Positions 1 through 9,994 of a stretch of DNA of 64,000 bases are shown here, in pieces; position 1 is the first letter of the stretch; each line of letters starts with the position of its first letter. The position numbers and the translations under genes were made by a program. Source of the DNA: Epithemia pelagica (Eukaryota > Bacillariophyta > Bacillariophyceae > Surirellales > Surirellaceae); the NCBI GenBank assembly GCA_946965045.2, contig OX337241.1, positions 2,537,744 to 2,601,743 on the forward strand, in the 5' to 3' direction. The notes under the pieces are model-generated. The model worked only from the letters and a program-made list of their open reading frames with translations, searched no databases and was not told the DNA's origin.

Positions 1-1002
1 GATGTGGCATCCTTTCATGCCTTGCAATGGGGTGTGCAACATTCCGAATCCTGTTACTTCCCTCCTACATCGGCCTTGGGAGGACGACAAATTCGTATTG
101 GATGCGATAGTCCCAGTGCTGTGGTCGTCTTGGCCGAAGAACCCTTGCCAGTCTTACCAGGCAGCGTGCCACCATCCTCCACTTCATCCCTCTTGACGCC
201 ATCAGATGTGACTTTGGAATGTGAACGGGAAGCGGCAAACGAAATTGTCTGTCAATGGAATAGTGAATTTGGTGACCAACCCTTGACCGCCCTCTATCAT
301 CTCTTGGTGGGTTGTGGTGGTGTGCTTGGAGATGATGCCGCCTTGATGATGTATGCTAAATTGGAAGAATGGGATCAGGACGGAATCGTAGCACCACCGT
401 TGACAGACCCGGGCATTCCTTTGTCACCACCCGAGCTGGAATGCGGCCAAATGGTGGACGAGCTCTATGAAGATGTGTCCACCACCACCACGATCCACAC
501 CGCATCCTTCCGTGGAGACCTTTTGCAATGGGTCTCGATGAGCATGTTTTGTTTCATTGACCCACAAGATCTCTTGGTAGACCCAGAAGCGTCGCCTGAC
601 GATACCTTCTTTGAAGTCTTGCCAGTGGAATGTTTCGGAGGAAGTGAAGCGATTGAATTGAACCAAAGAGAAGAGACACAACATGTCTGCTTTGCTCATA
701 CTATTTGTGAAACAGACCAAGTCTGTACTATTGACGATACTTTTGCGGATTGTACCGGGGATTCATTTTGCTACATCGACGTGGAAGACTTGCCTGTTGT
801 GGATGGCTTGACCATGTTTCATCAAGATGGACCTTTGCATCCGCGTTGTATATTTCCAGTGATTGATCTTCCTCAAGAACAGGAGCTTCGACTCATTTGG
901 TTGGATACGCTGCGCAACAATCTGGTTGGCTCGTACTACGATATTTCTATGGAATTGTCCCTTTTATTGGATATTCCCCCCAATCGAAATTTCGCTGCGT
1001 GA
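1..1002 (+). CDS. Acidic Cys-containing secreted/extracellular protein, 3' part (5' end outside window)
   Basis: The reading frame is open from the first base to a TGA at 1000-1002, so this is the C-terminal 333 residues of a gene that starts upstream. The family is not recognised. The protein is acidic, rich in Asp, Glu and Pro, with about a dozen cysteines. It contains an internal near-repeat around residues 178-192 and 256-270 (FCFIDPQDLLVDP and FCYIDVEDLPVVD). There is no membrane segment in the visible part. The first 75 or so residues are closely related to the end of the next gene (residues encoded from 3219), so the two are tandem paralogues. By analogy with that gene, the missing N-terminus is probably a charged cytosolic segment plus a signal anchor, which would place this part in the lumen or outside the cell (inference). 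Catalytic motifs are not apparent. Confidence 0.75.
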   Translation, partial: DVASFHALQWGVQHSESCYFPPTSALGGRQIRIGCDSPSAVVVLAEEPLPVLPGSVPPSSTSSLLTPSDVTLECEREAANEIVCQWNSEFGDQPLTALYHLLVGCGGVLGDDAALMMYAKLEEWDQDGIVAPPLTDPGIPLSPPELECGQMVDELYEDVSTTTTIHTASFRGDLLQWVSMSMFCFIDPQDLLVDPEASPDDTFFEVLPVECFGGSEAIELNQREETQHVCFAHTICETDQVCTIDDTFADCTGDSFCYIDVEDLPVVDGLTMFHQDGPLHPRCIFPVIDLPQEQELRLIWLDTLRNNLVGSYYDISMELSLLLDIPPNRNFAA

Positions 1003-1889
1003 TCCACGTGTTGCGGGATACGACCTTGTGAAGGACCTTGGTCTTGGGATCGACTTTGGAAAGAAAGATGCTGTACGTTTTCCGGTCTTCAGTACCCAAA
1101 CCAGGGACCACAACAAATAGGAACGAGTTTCCTTGACCTTATATCGTAGTGTTTTCTTCACGCACGGGTTGTAAACAGTCCCAGATTGCGACAAGCTGGT
1201 CGACTTGAGGGGTTCCCCTGGTCACTCCGTCACCATGTTTGATTGCAGATGAATTGGAACAAGAACAGGGCACGTCGGGAGCATCAGACTCCTGTTGTGG
1301 CCCCCTCCCCACCATGCAGTACTGGGTCCAACAGACACACAGAGGCCTTTGGTGCAGTCCGCCTCAAGCTGCCACCGTTCCAATACGGATCTCTTACTAG
1401 AGGTTCAAGACTACTCCTGGCTTTCTCTCTTGCGGTTTTGCTAGCCGTAATCCGTAGGGACAGACAGACGGATGGATTATAGGTCGCGTTTCTTGCCGAG
1501 AAGATGCTGCCGTGTTGTGGTCGCTGTTATAACTGCACAGAACAGCAGAAATAATAAACAAAAGACGCCGTTGATATTCCTCGCATTCTTGTTGGGCGTT
1601 TTGTCCGGTTTCGTTGGGCCAATCCATAAATTTGAACCACAAACGGCAACCACAGGGGGGAGATTCGAAACTACAAAGTTACAAGACGACAGCAACAATT
1701 GTAGAGCAAGAAGCCTTCCAGTCCATTGCGTGTTGAGGGGCAGGAAGAGAGAAAGTGCAGTTTTGGCCTTTTTTTCGAATCGAAACCATCTTCCTCCATC
1801 TATTTGGAACCTCTCGAGTAGAACCTTGAGAGACGTTGGCCAACTTGGATCACTCTTGTGGAATCGAGAGCCCAAGTAGTAGTCTCATC
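1003..1889. other. Intergenic region between tandem paralogues
   Basis: The sequence holds the 3' flank of the first copy and the presumed promoter of the second. Both strands contain overlapping open frames of about 130 codons, but they are mirror images of each other and lack recognisable protein features, so no gene is called. Confidence 0.5.
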
Positions 1890-3482
1890 ATGACGCTCAA
1901 TTCTCTCCAGGCTCAGGAACCACCCAACACCGTGACAACGGCGTCCCATACACAAGATTCGCCCTCTGTTCGGTCCAAACTAAAAAAGAAAAAATCTTCC
2001 AAAACGACAACCAAGAACACCAAGAAGAAGGACGAGGACGAGGAACCGCTCACCAATCAAACTAGTGCTACCAGTTCAAATAATCCCAAACCCAAAGCAA
2101 GGACAAGGACAACGACAAAACCACCAAATGGTTCGTCCAGAGATGCATCCAAAAAAGTCCGAACGACTACGGCTGTCGTTGACCAGGATGTGAATGACAA
2201 GGGCGACGAGAGAGTTGATAATCATGATGAAAACAAGCACAAGAAGATCATTCGCAACAAGAAAAGAAGCAAGAAATCCCTCCAAACAAAGCAAACGAGC
2301 AAACAGCATGACTTACAAAGGGAACCTGCCAACGAAGATGCTTCCCCCAATCATGCAAATATGCAGTACGCTTCACTTTCCAATACAACAACTACCGTGC
2401 CTCAACACCAGCACCATGAAGAAGAATCGAGCAGCATGAGGACCAATCCACATGACATGGCCTTTCCTTTGGATTTGGATCGATCGCCTCAAATCCAATC
2501 CTTACCCGGTGCCTTTCGACAAGGAGGAAACCGTCGGCCGCAAGAGGAAGAAGAGGATAGTAGTAGTAGCAATTTCTTGGAGAATGAAGAAAATACTGCC
2601 GAGTCGACACAACAAGAACCAGGCAACAACACCAACAACGACAATAATACGGAGAACAACAACAATAACAATGATGTATTGATCGAAGCCTACTTGGTGG
2701 ATGAGGAACGGTCATCACCTCCGGAACAGGACCGTGAAGTCTTTGACGAAGAACACCAACAACAACAGGAACCGCCCACACAACGTCGTCGTCCAACAGC
2801 CACACTTCCCACCGCCGAAGTCATGCGCATGGTTCATATTCGAGACTCGCAAGTACACAATGAAAACAATTATGCGGTGGATGAAGAACAGGCATTGCCT
2901 TCCAAGAACAAGAATAAGGAATCAAAGACACGATTGGGAATGTGGATGGGACTTGTGTTGCTAGTTGGTGTCGTTGTCGCCATTGTCGTTGGAGTTGTGG
3001 TGGGTGTCGTCGTGGCAGGGGGGAGTGGTGGTGGTGAAGCAGCAGGACGAGAAGGAGGAATCAACACGACCACCACCACCCCTCCAGACAACAACACTAA
3101 TAACAATACTACCACGGACGATGACACACCCTCCACCGACGACCAACCCACCACCCCGGGTCCGGACATCTTGCCGGGGGACTATGGGGTGTACGACATA
3201 AACATTATACAACAGCGCGATGTGGCATCCTTCCATGCCTTGCAATGGGGCGTGCAAAATTCAGACATGTGTTATTTCCCTCCTACATCGGCCTTGGCAG
3301 GACGACAAATTCGTATTGGGTGTGACAGTCCCAATGCTGTGGTGGTCTTGGCCGAAGAACCCCTGCCAGTCTTACAAGGCAGCGTGCCTCCGCCCTTTAC
3401 TCCCTCTACCACGGTCCTTTTGACTCATACAGGAGTGACGGGCGAGAAGAAGAGGATCCCGTTGACAAACTATAAGGAGTAG
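1890..3482 (+). CDS. Type II membrane protein, truncated paralogue of the upstream gene
   Basis: The first ATG in frame is at 1890; the open frame extends further upstream only from a TTG. The 530-residue product begins with a long Lys/Arg/Thr/Gln/Asn-rich disordered segment with repeated KKK and acidic clusters. Near residues 350-380 there is a single hydrophobic stretch rich in Val and Gly (LVLLVGVVVAIVVGVVVGVV), a probable signal anchor. A Thr/Asn-rich linker follows. The last 87 residues start at 3219 and match the beginning of the neighbouring copy at position 1, in both DNA and protein, up to about 3440. There the similarity stops and the frame ends 14 codons later at TAG, so roughly 250 residues of the luminal domain are missing compared with copy 1. 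The gene is either a truncated duplicate or continues through an intron that I could not identify. Confidence 0.65.
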   Translation: MTLNSLQAQEPPNTVTTASHTQDSPSVRSKLKKKKSSKTTTKNTKKKDEDEEPLTNQTSATSSNNPKPKARTRTTTKPPNGSSRDASKKVRTTTAVVDQDVNDKGDERVDNHDENKHKKIIRNKKRSKKSLQTKQTSKQHDLQREPANEDASPNHANMQYASLSNTTTTVPQHQHHEEESSSMRTNPHDMAFPLDLDRSPQIQSLPGAFRQGGNRRPQEEEEDSSSSNFLENEENTAESTQQEPGNNTNNDNNTENNNNNNDVLIEAYLVDEERSSPPEQDREVFDEEHQQQQEPPTQRRRPTATLPTAEVMRMVHIRDSQVHNENNYAVDEEQALPSKNKNKESKTRLGMWMGLVLLVGVVVAIVVGVVVGVVVAGGSGGGEAAGREGGINTTTTTPPDNNTNNNTTTDDDTPSTDDQPTTPGPDILPGDYGVYDINIIQQRDVASFHALQWGVQNSDMCYFPPTSALAGRQIRIGCDSPNAVVVLAEEPLPVLQGSVPPPFTPSTTVLLTHTGVTGEKKRIPLTNYKE

Positions 3483-3539
3483 GCAACACTGAAAATGGCC
3501 GTTTATTATAAAAGGAGATTAATTTACATGGTGTTGCCT
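3481..3539. other. Inverted repeat at 3' end of the truncated gene
   Basis: AGGCAACAC at 3481-3489 pairs perfectly with GTGTTGCCT at 3531-3539 across a 41-base AT-rich loop. It lies immediately after the stop codon, in the 310-bp gap between two convergent genes. It may be a 3' UTR structure, but function is unknown. Confidence 0.3.
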
Positions 3540-3792
3540 CTGTGATTGATTAGTTCCTTCCTCTTTCGTGAGGATCATCATTCGCTTTGTCACAAGGACA
3601 TGAGGAGAAAGCAAAGCGCCATCAAAAGGACGTTCGACAAACACAAGAGTCGACTTCTTTGTTTGTCGGTCCCCTTGGATTCGCTTCATGAAGTCTTTCT
3701 CACCATTGTGAATAGGTTTCTATTAATAGCAACTAGTTTGGAACTACGCTGCCCTTGCAACAGCAGCAGCGTGTCCAGCAGCATGATACGTT

Positions 3793-6730
3793 CTAGGTAA
3801 TGCTTGGCAATTCATGTTGCGGAGGAAAAGGACGACTTGGTGGAGGCTGTGGTTGTTGTGATGATGATGGTGGTGGTTGAGATGCGGGTGGTCGTGCAGA
3901 CGCATGTGGTGGATATTGTCTTGGTTCATCTCCACTCGTGGCTCGTGCTTCCTCACAAGCCGCCACAACACGATGGTGCAAGGTGGTTCGATTCACCTTG
4001 GCAATGGCAGTTGCAACAGTGGTGGACGGATAGGCTCCTTGATAGGCGGTAGCATAATAACCGTATCCTGGGAAGCATTGCATTTCAAACCCAGACCAAT
4101 GTAACATTTCGGGATCAGCCGAACTTGGCATGGATCGAAAGGCATTGGAATCCACACCCAAAAAGACGGGCGGTTGTTGCGAGGGTGTTGGAGACACATT
4201 GGAGTCTGTACTAGTGGGATTTTTCTCGGGTCGACGCGTCGCAAAGTCATAGAAATACATCCGTTCTGGATAAAGAAAGAAAGGAACGAGGTGACAACAC
4301 AAAACGATGAGGGGACTACATTCCTGATCGGAGTCTCCTTCGAGTTGCGGACGAACAATACGTACCAAAATCGTGCAGTGCTCCCGATTCTTCTTGTTCC
4401 TGTCGAAAGATATCCATATATTCTTCCAAATCGACACCCATTTCAATGCCCAACCATCCCAACATGGTTTCCGTTAGCCCTCCCATAATGACAATGGTAA
4501 AGAGTACGATAAACATGGTGGCAGCGGTAAATTCATCGGCATTTCCGTTGACATTGGGAAATTCACGGACACAAGCATAGGCCACAGCACCACGTAACCC
4601 GGCAAACCACAAAATATGCATCATTTCCCACGAGATTCGTTCCTTCTTGACATTGTTCATCATACGACCTCTTCGTTCTCGACGTTTGCGCGATTGATGA
4701 GTCGTCACCGTTGTGACCGATCCCCGAGTATCTTCGGTATCAAACGAGTTGTTTCGAGCATTCCGATGATGAGCTTGCATGGCCTGGTTGGAATGGTGAT
4801 GATGGTGGTGGTGGTGGTGATGCACCATTCCTCCTGGTGGTGGAAAGGGTTGTTGTTGTACCACCATTCCCAAGGGTCCTCCTCCTTGATGGGAGGACGA
4901 CGACATGTTGTGTGCATGCGGTGTGGGTTGATTACTCATACTCATGACATTGGTGGACACTGTCGATGGTACGGTGGGAACCGCGGCGGGACTCGTCAAT
5001 GGTTGTTGCGGTTGTTGTTCCAGTGCTGTAGTGGCTGCTCCTGCTGCTGCAGTAGTAGCAGTGGGAGGATTGGTGGTGTGAGCGACAGTGGAAGTGGCGC
5101 CACTGCCACTACCACCGCTGCTTTCGGCACCTTCTTCTTCCCAAACGGCATCCAATACGGGTGGTTGCAAGCGATTGGTGGTAGTAGCGGGAGACGGATT
5201 GGTGGTGGGAGTCGTCGAATCCGTGTTAATGCTGGAATCCAACGACACATTGTTGTTATTGTCGTTACTACTGGGTTGTCCAAAGGTGGTGGGTTCGATT
5301 TGGGTGGGTGGTACATAGGAATAATTTTGCAAGGCCGCTGCGGCAAAATCGGCCGAATGCTGCGAGGTTGGCGAAGTCGCTTCCAACGAGGACGGTGACA
5401 AGGCCATGGGAGTAGTGTGATTGGATCGACGACCTTGTTGTTGCTGCTGCTGCTGTTGTTGTTGAAATTGTTGTTGCTGCTGTTCTTCATTCGACACGGC
5501 ATAATTGTGCAAGAGCGCCAGGGGATAAATGGCGGCCCCACGGGCAATCAAACAACAAATCAAGGAATAGATGATAAAATCCCAATTGAAACTTCCCGAA
5601 AAGCCAAAGATGGACAATCCCAATTCCAAAAAGATGCAAGTCTCGGACAAAAAGGCCACGAGTTGAAAAATGGTGGCACCCGCCTTTTCCGTGACGCGAC
5701 TCACATTGGGTGCCACATAGCGACGGACCGACAAACCGGCAAAGAAAATGGTCACAATGCCACTCAAGTGCATTGATTCGGCAATCATAAAGGGCACATA
5801 CATGAGCATGAGGTACAAGGACAGTTCGAGCATGCGATACTTTTTGCGTCGCAAATCGACCGCCTTGAACAAGAGGGCAAATCCAAATCCAAAGGCCATT
5901 CCCAGCAACGGCGATCCCACGGCATCGACCAGAAATTCGGGAAAGAATGCCACAAAGGCTTCGTAACTGTAGTCCTTATCGGCTCGTAACAAATCCGCAA
6001 AGGAATTGTACAAAACCAAGGCGACGGCATCGTTCAAGGCCGATTCTCCAAAGACAACATAGAACAAGTGCGGATCGACTCGTTTGGCTTGCAAGACCGC
6101 AATCACCGACACGGTATCGGTTGCCGCAATCAGACTGCCAAAGGCAAAGAGTTCGAGCAAGGTTGGATCAAAGGTGGAAAACAAGTGCCATTGTTGCAAG
6201 GCCCACAACATCATGGCACAAACAATCGAGGAGGTAATGGTCCCCATGACGGCAAACATGACAATGGGATAAATGTGTCGCAAAAACAATTCGCGACGCA
6301 ATTGATACCCGGAATTGAACAAAATGGGAGGAAGGAGTGCCATGAAGAAAATATTGGGTGAAAAACTCAGCAGTCGTTTAAAGGCAAGGTCTTCGTCCGA
6401 TTCATCGTCATCTTTGTTTTGTTGCGAGTAACTAAAATAGTCGTCATCGTCTTCCACTCGCATCAAGGCTTGCGCGGCATCGTATTGCAAAAAGGTTTCC
6501 GTCAAAAAGCTGACAATCAAGCCCACCATGAGAATTAAGGAGGCTTCACTCAAGTACTTGTTGAGACGAGGTGCTTCGTGCAAATACTTGGACATGACCA
6601 AGACGGCAAACAATAAGGTAGCAAACAAGATGAAATACAAGGAACTGGATTCCTTGCTTTCCGAGGAATGTGCATTTTCCGATGCGGCCGCATCATCGTG
6701 TTTGGTAGCATCGTCCGTCTCATACGACAT
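3793..6730 (-). CDS. Na+/H+ exchanger, CPA1/NHE family (endomembrane NHX type)
   Basis: Two exons: 6730-4366 and 4265-3793, joined in frame (phase 1) across a 100-bp intron (TTTTG/GTACGT ... TTTATCCAG/AACGG), giving 945 residues. The protein exchanges Na+ or K+ for H+ across a membrane. The family core is clear: LLPPILFNSGY at residues 133-143 (the amiloride-region helix), ATDTVSVIAVL at 203-213, the hallmark FGESALNDAVALVLY at 227-241 with the transport carboxylate, and GLRGAVAYA near residue 705. About 10-12 membrane helices are visible. Unusually, about 260 low-complexity residues (poly-Gln, Thr/Ser/Pro, a run of ten His, then Arg/Lys-rich) separate the last two parts of the transport domain. 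The C-terminal tail is Pro/Ser/Gln-rich. The LLPPI.FN motif resembles intracellular NHX proteins, so an endosomal or vacuolar location is plausible (inference). It converges with the preceding gene. Confidence 0.92.
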
Positions 6731-8329
6731 AATTATAAGAAGGAAGATTCACAATGGAAACCAGAAAGAGAAGGGAACGCGCCAGTTGGTACTGTACTTG
6801 TTCTCGTTGTTGCTACCTTGAAAGTTTGGCAGAGTACCTCGAAATGAGAGAGCTTCTCTCCAGCAAGCAAGCCTGTTTTCTCCAACTATAAAGCGATCGA
6901 AACTAGGTTTATGGAACGAGACTGCGTTCCAAAGTGCTGGGGTGGATACAACAGTAATTCGTGGAACGAATCGTTCCGAAACAAACAACCGGTAGAGTGG
7001 ATTGGAGGACCCAAAAGTCTGTTTGTTTTCAGGGCTGTGTCTTGTTTCCGGTATTGGCTCTCCGACTTGACAAACCAAGGTGAGTCACACACGAAATCTC
7101 TTCAAAACACAGGAAGCGTCTCTTATTGTGGTGCGTTCCAGAAACAACGCGCAGCACAGCTACAGCCAAGATCGAGAATGACAATGTATGCAACAAACAA
7201 CCAAAGAGAGAGAAAGCGAGAGCGCAATAAAGAAAAGAACGATGACACGGCAGCTTTGGCGTCGTCCATGGAGAGAGACGGTGCGCACTACGACAATATT
7301 TTTTGGTTTTTGTTTCTTCCCGTGCTCGACCGTGGCACGCCGGAGTCACAACGATCAGTCGCCCGTCGGTTTTTGGCATAAGTACAATGGCAACGGATCA
7401 AAGGATCGATCCGTTGGTTGGCTGGCGTGCAGCGGCATACCCAAAGGATGATCCAACGGATCGTTCGCATTGGCCTCCCGGTACTGGATTTGTTTATGGG
7501 GCGTCGCCTTAACTGCTATAGTAGTATACACGTGCTGTCCATTGTAACTAATGAACTCGGAAGCATGAAATGAGTTGCCTTTCGTGATTGGCTATAGAGG
7601 CTATTGTAAAACGTCTGTTCCGAATCCAACGGTCCCATGTCGCATCTACGAATGAAACTGGAATACTTAGAGAGTGGCACGTGGTCACGGTCCGTTCCGA
7701 ACTCCGATTCCAAAAATCCCCAAAAATCCAGAGTCCAGAGCGACGAAAAAGGCCAACCACCATCCAGCATGGCCATCCACCGAGGCCATGCACACAAACA
7801 GAGGAGGACCACGGACCATTGCAATCGTTGCACAAAGCCACATGGCACAAGGTTCCATTTTCCGCCCTGTCCAATTATTCGAAAAGACTTTCCGAGGGAA
7901 TTGTGAGAGAACCACTAAAGAATCAAAAGTTCTCACAGACTATGGTTATTTCTTATTTGTACGGTGATTCACGGAACGCAAGTCCGGATACAGCACAAGA
8001 GTCTGGTCTTTTTCTGCTAGAGCCGTGTCTAGGTAGGATCGTATTTCTCGTCGATCGTTTCGTCGCGATGGATCGAAGGAACCAGTGTCATGGGTGTGTC
8101 CTTCCAACGAGGACGACGCCTCAAAACGGACTCCATTCCGCTCTACCCATAGAATATCTAGGAGTAAGGTCCGAAAGGAAGAAGAACATGTACTCCTAGG
8201 TTGGAAACATCCACATGGCCGCCCTGAATGAGTCGACAGTGGATGATGATTAATGATCGACTGCATAGCAGGCCATATCCATGCATGACATTGATTATAT
8301 AGCCAAGTTCCCCTACCAAAGAGTAACCT
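6731..8329. other. Intergenic region, no gene seen
   Basis: About 1.6 kb between the exchanger start codon and the tRNA. Open frames here are short, overlap on both strands and have no domain-like composition. It presumably contains the exchanger promoter. Confidence 0.5.
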
Positions 8330-8402
8330 GGCCCTATAGTGTAGGTGGTTATCACTCAGGGTTCTGATTCCTGCAACCTGGGTTCGAATCCCAGTAGGGC
8401 CT
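8330..8402 (+). tRNA. tRNA-Gln (anticodon CTG)
   Basis: The sequence folds as a complete 73-nt cloverleaf without intron. The acceptor stem GGCCCTA pairs with TAGGGCC, with T as discriminator base. The anticodon arm is CAGGG/TCCTG with loop TTCTGAT and anticodon CTG at 8364-8366. The T arm is CTGGG/CCCAG with loop TTCGAAT. The internal Pol III promoter is present: A box TAGTGTAGGTGG, and B box GGTTCGAATCC at 8381-8391, a perfect consensus. The first TTTT terminator follows at 8410-8413. CCA is not encoded, as usual for eukaryotic nuclear tRNAs. A minus-strand open frame across this locus, with a peptide of the GPTGIRTQVAGI type, is an artefact of the tRNA sequence. Confidence 0.96.
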
Positions 8403-9156
8403 CTTGAGGTTTTACCTTTTCCTGACTCCGGACAGACGCACGCACTACGAATTGCTCCCACCATGGTGCAAAGTGGAAACGAGCGTCACCACCACCGCCA
8501 TGGAGCATGTTTCTTGCTTTTGTGGCAAGAAATCAAGGAGACCACTGTACAGTCTCTGTCATGGCGGTGCGGCGGATTCGAGACTCTCTAGTGTAATGAC
8601 GAGAAGGGGAAACGAGTCAACTTATATTCTACGAGGGAAACACCATAGATCGACCCAAATCGTAGACTGAGGAAAATGAGGATGATACTGGTATGGTTGC
8701 TTCACGTTCGTACTGTTGACTGTGGAGTGATTCGGGTCGTGTGTTTGGGGGATGGTGTGGAAGAAGAGAGAGCTCTCTGAAACATGTCTTGTCTTGGACA
8801 CACCCAACACACAGAAAACCGGTCCTTCTTCCGGAACCATCCCTCTTTTTTCCAAGAAGGAGCGTGACGTGACGGTCTGTCACAAGAGAGCAAGAAGGGG
8901 AAGCTGAAAGTCTTGTTGTGTGTGGGGAGAAAAGAACGACGTAATACGAACCAAAGGAAAGCTCGATTTGTTGGAAGCACGCACCTCCGTTAGTTGTGTG
9001 GAGGCGAGAGATGTGTTTCTCGGCTCTAGTACGGTTGGAGAACGGTTTGTGGTGGTTTGGGTGATTCGGAGGTGCGAATGAATGAGAAAAAGGGAGCAAA
9101 CTCAAGACAAACAAACCAAAAAACTCGATACACCAGAGCAAGGGCCAGTGCTGTGT

Positions 9157-9188
<32 letters not shown>

Positions 9189-9248
9189 CAATCAATCAGT
9201 CTCCACTGCTGGAAAGAAGCACAGTCTCTGCTTATCATCATCATCATC
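8403..9248. other. Intergenic region, 5' flank of the WW-domain gene
   Basis: No convincing coding sequence. It contains the tRNA terminator at its left end and a GA microsatellite 61 bp before the next start codon. The region is probably promoter and 5' UTR of the plus-strand gene at 9249. Confidence 0.5.
9160..9188. repeat. (GA)n microsatellite
   Basis: A pure GA dinucleotide run of about 29 bp lies about 60 bp upstream of the start codon at 9249, in the presumed 5' UTR or core promoter. Another GA run (12952-12971) lies just after the stop codon of the same gene. Confidence 0.9.
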
Positions 9249-9959
9249 ATGTCATGCATTATGCGGCAAAGGATCCTGCTGGCATTTTTCCTCCTCACAA
9301 CCATCCCATCATGGACTCCTGGTACAACAAGCATTGCTTCCGTACTGGCAGAATCATTCCATGACCAACAACCAGACATGGACGAATCGTCCTGGTTGAC
9401 CTTTGCCTTTTTGGAAGACTCCTGTCATCGGTTCAATCACCACCAAGACGACGAGAATGACGACCCTGTCACCTTTTCCAGCCAACCAACGGCAACGGCG
9501 TGGACGACCACAGGTACTACCACCAACCATTCGACAAACACGTCATCAGCATCTTCTTCCCCACTGGTTTGTTTGCCTTCCATGGGCATTCAAACGACAA
9601 CCAATATCGATAACAACGATACTCAAGCTGCTGGTTTGGTCTCGGTTTCCACATTTGAGGAATTGTGGCCGCATCACCGACAACAGAGAAGTGCCGGCCT
9701 TGTAGTGGCCTTGTGGATTCAACCACCACCCATTCCAAAGGAGGACAACGACAAGGCACCACAATCCCTCTTGGCCCTGAAACGACCTCAAACCGAATCG
9801 TCCTCATCCTTGGGATTGACACCCTGTGATGTCAATCAGGTGGATTTGCAACTGATTCACCATTACGACCAAAATCAATGGGTCTTGGATGTATGGTTTC
9901 GAACGTCCGAAACAGTCTTTGCGGCCTGCCATCGATTGCGCCTCACGTCCACAAGCGCC

Positions 9960-9994
<35 letters not shown>

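Noticed and set aside
7946..8464. 172-codon minus-strand frame overlapping the tRNA
   Set aside because: Its distinctive peptide (GPTGIRTQVAGIRTL) is simply the antisense translation of the tRNA-Gln gene, a common annotation artefact.
8629..9195. 188-codon minus-strand frame with a Leu/Ser run
   Set aside because: The Ser-Leu repeat is the antisense of the GA microsatellite, and the rest has no features; the region is better explained as 5' flank of the gene at 9249.
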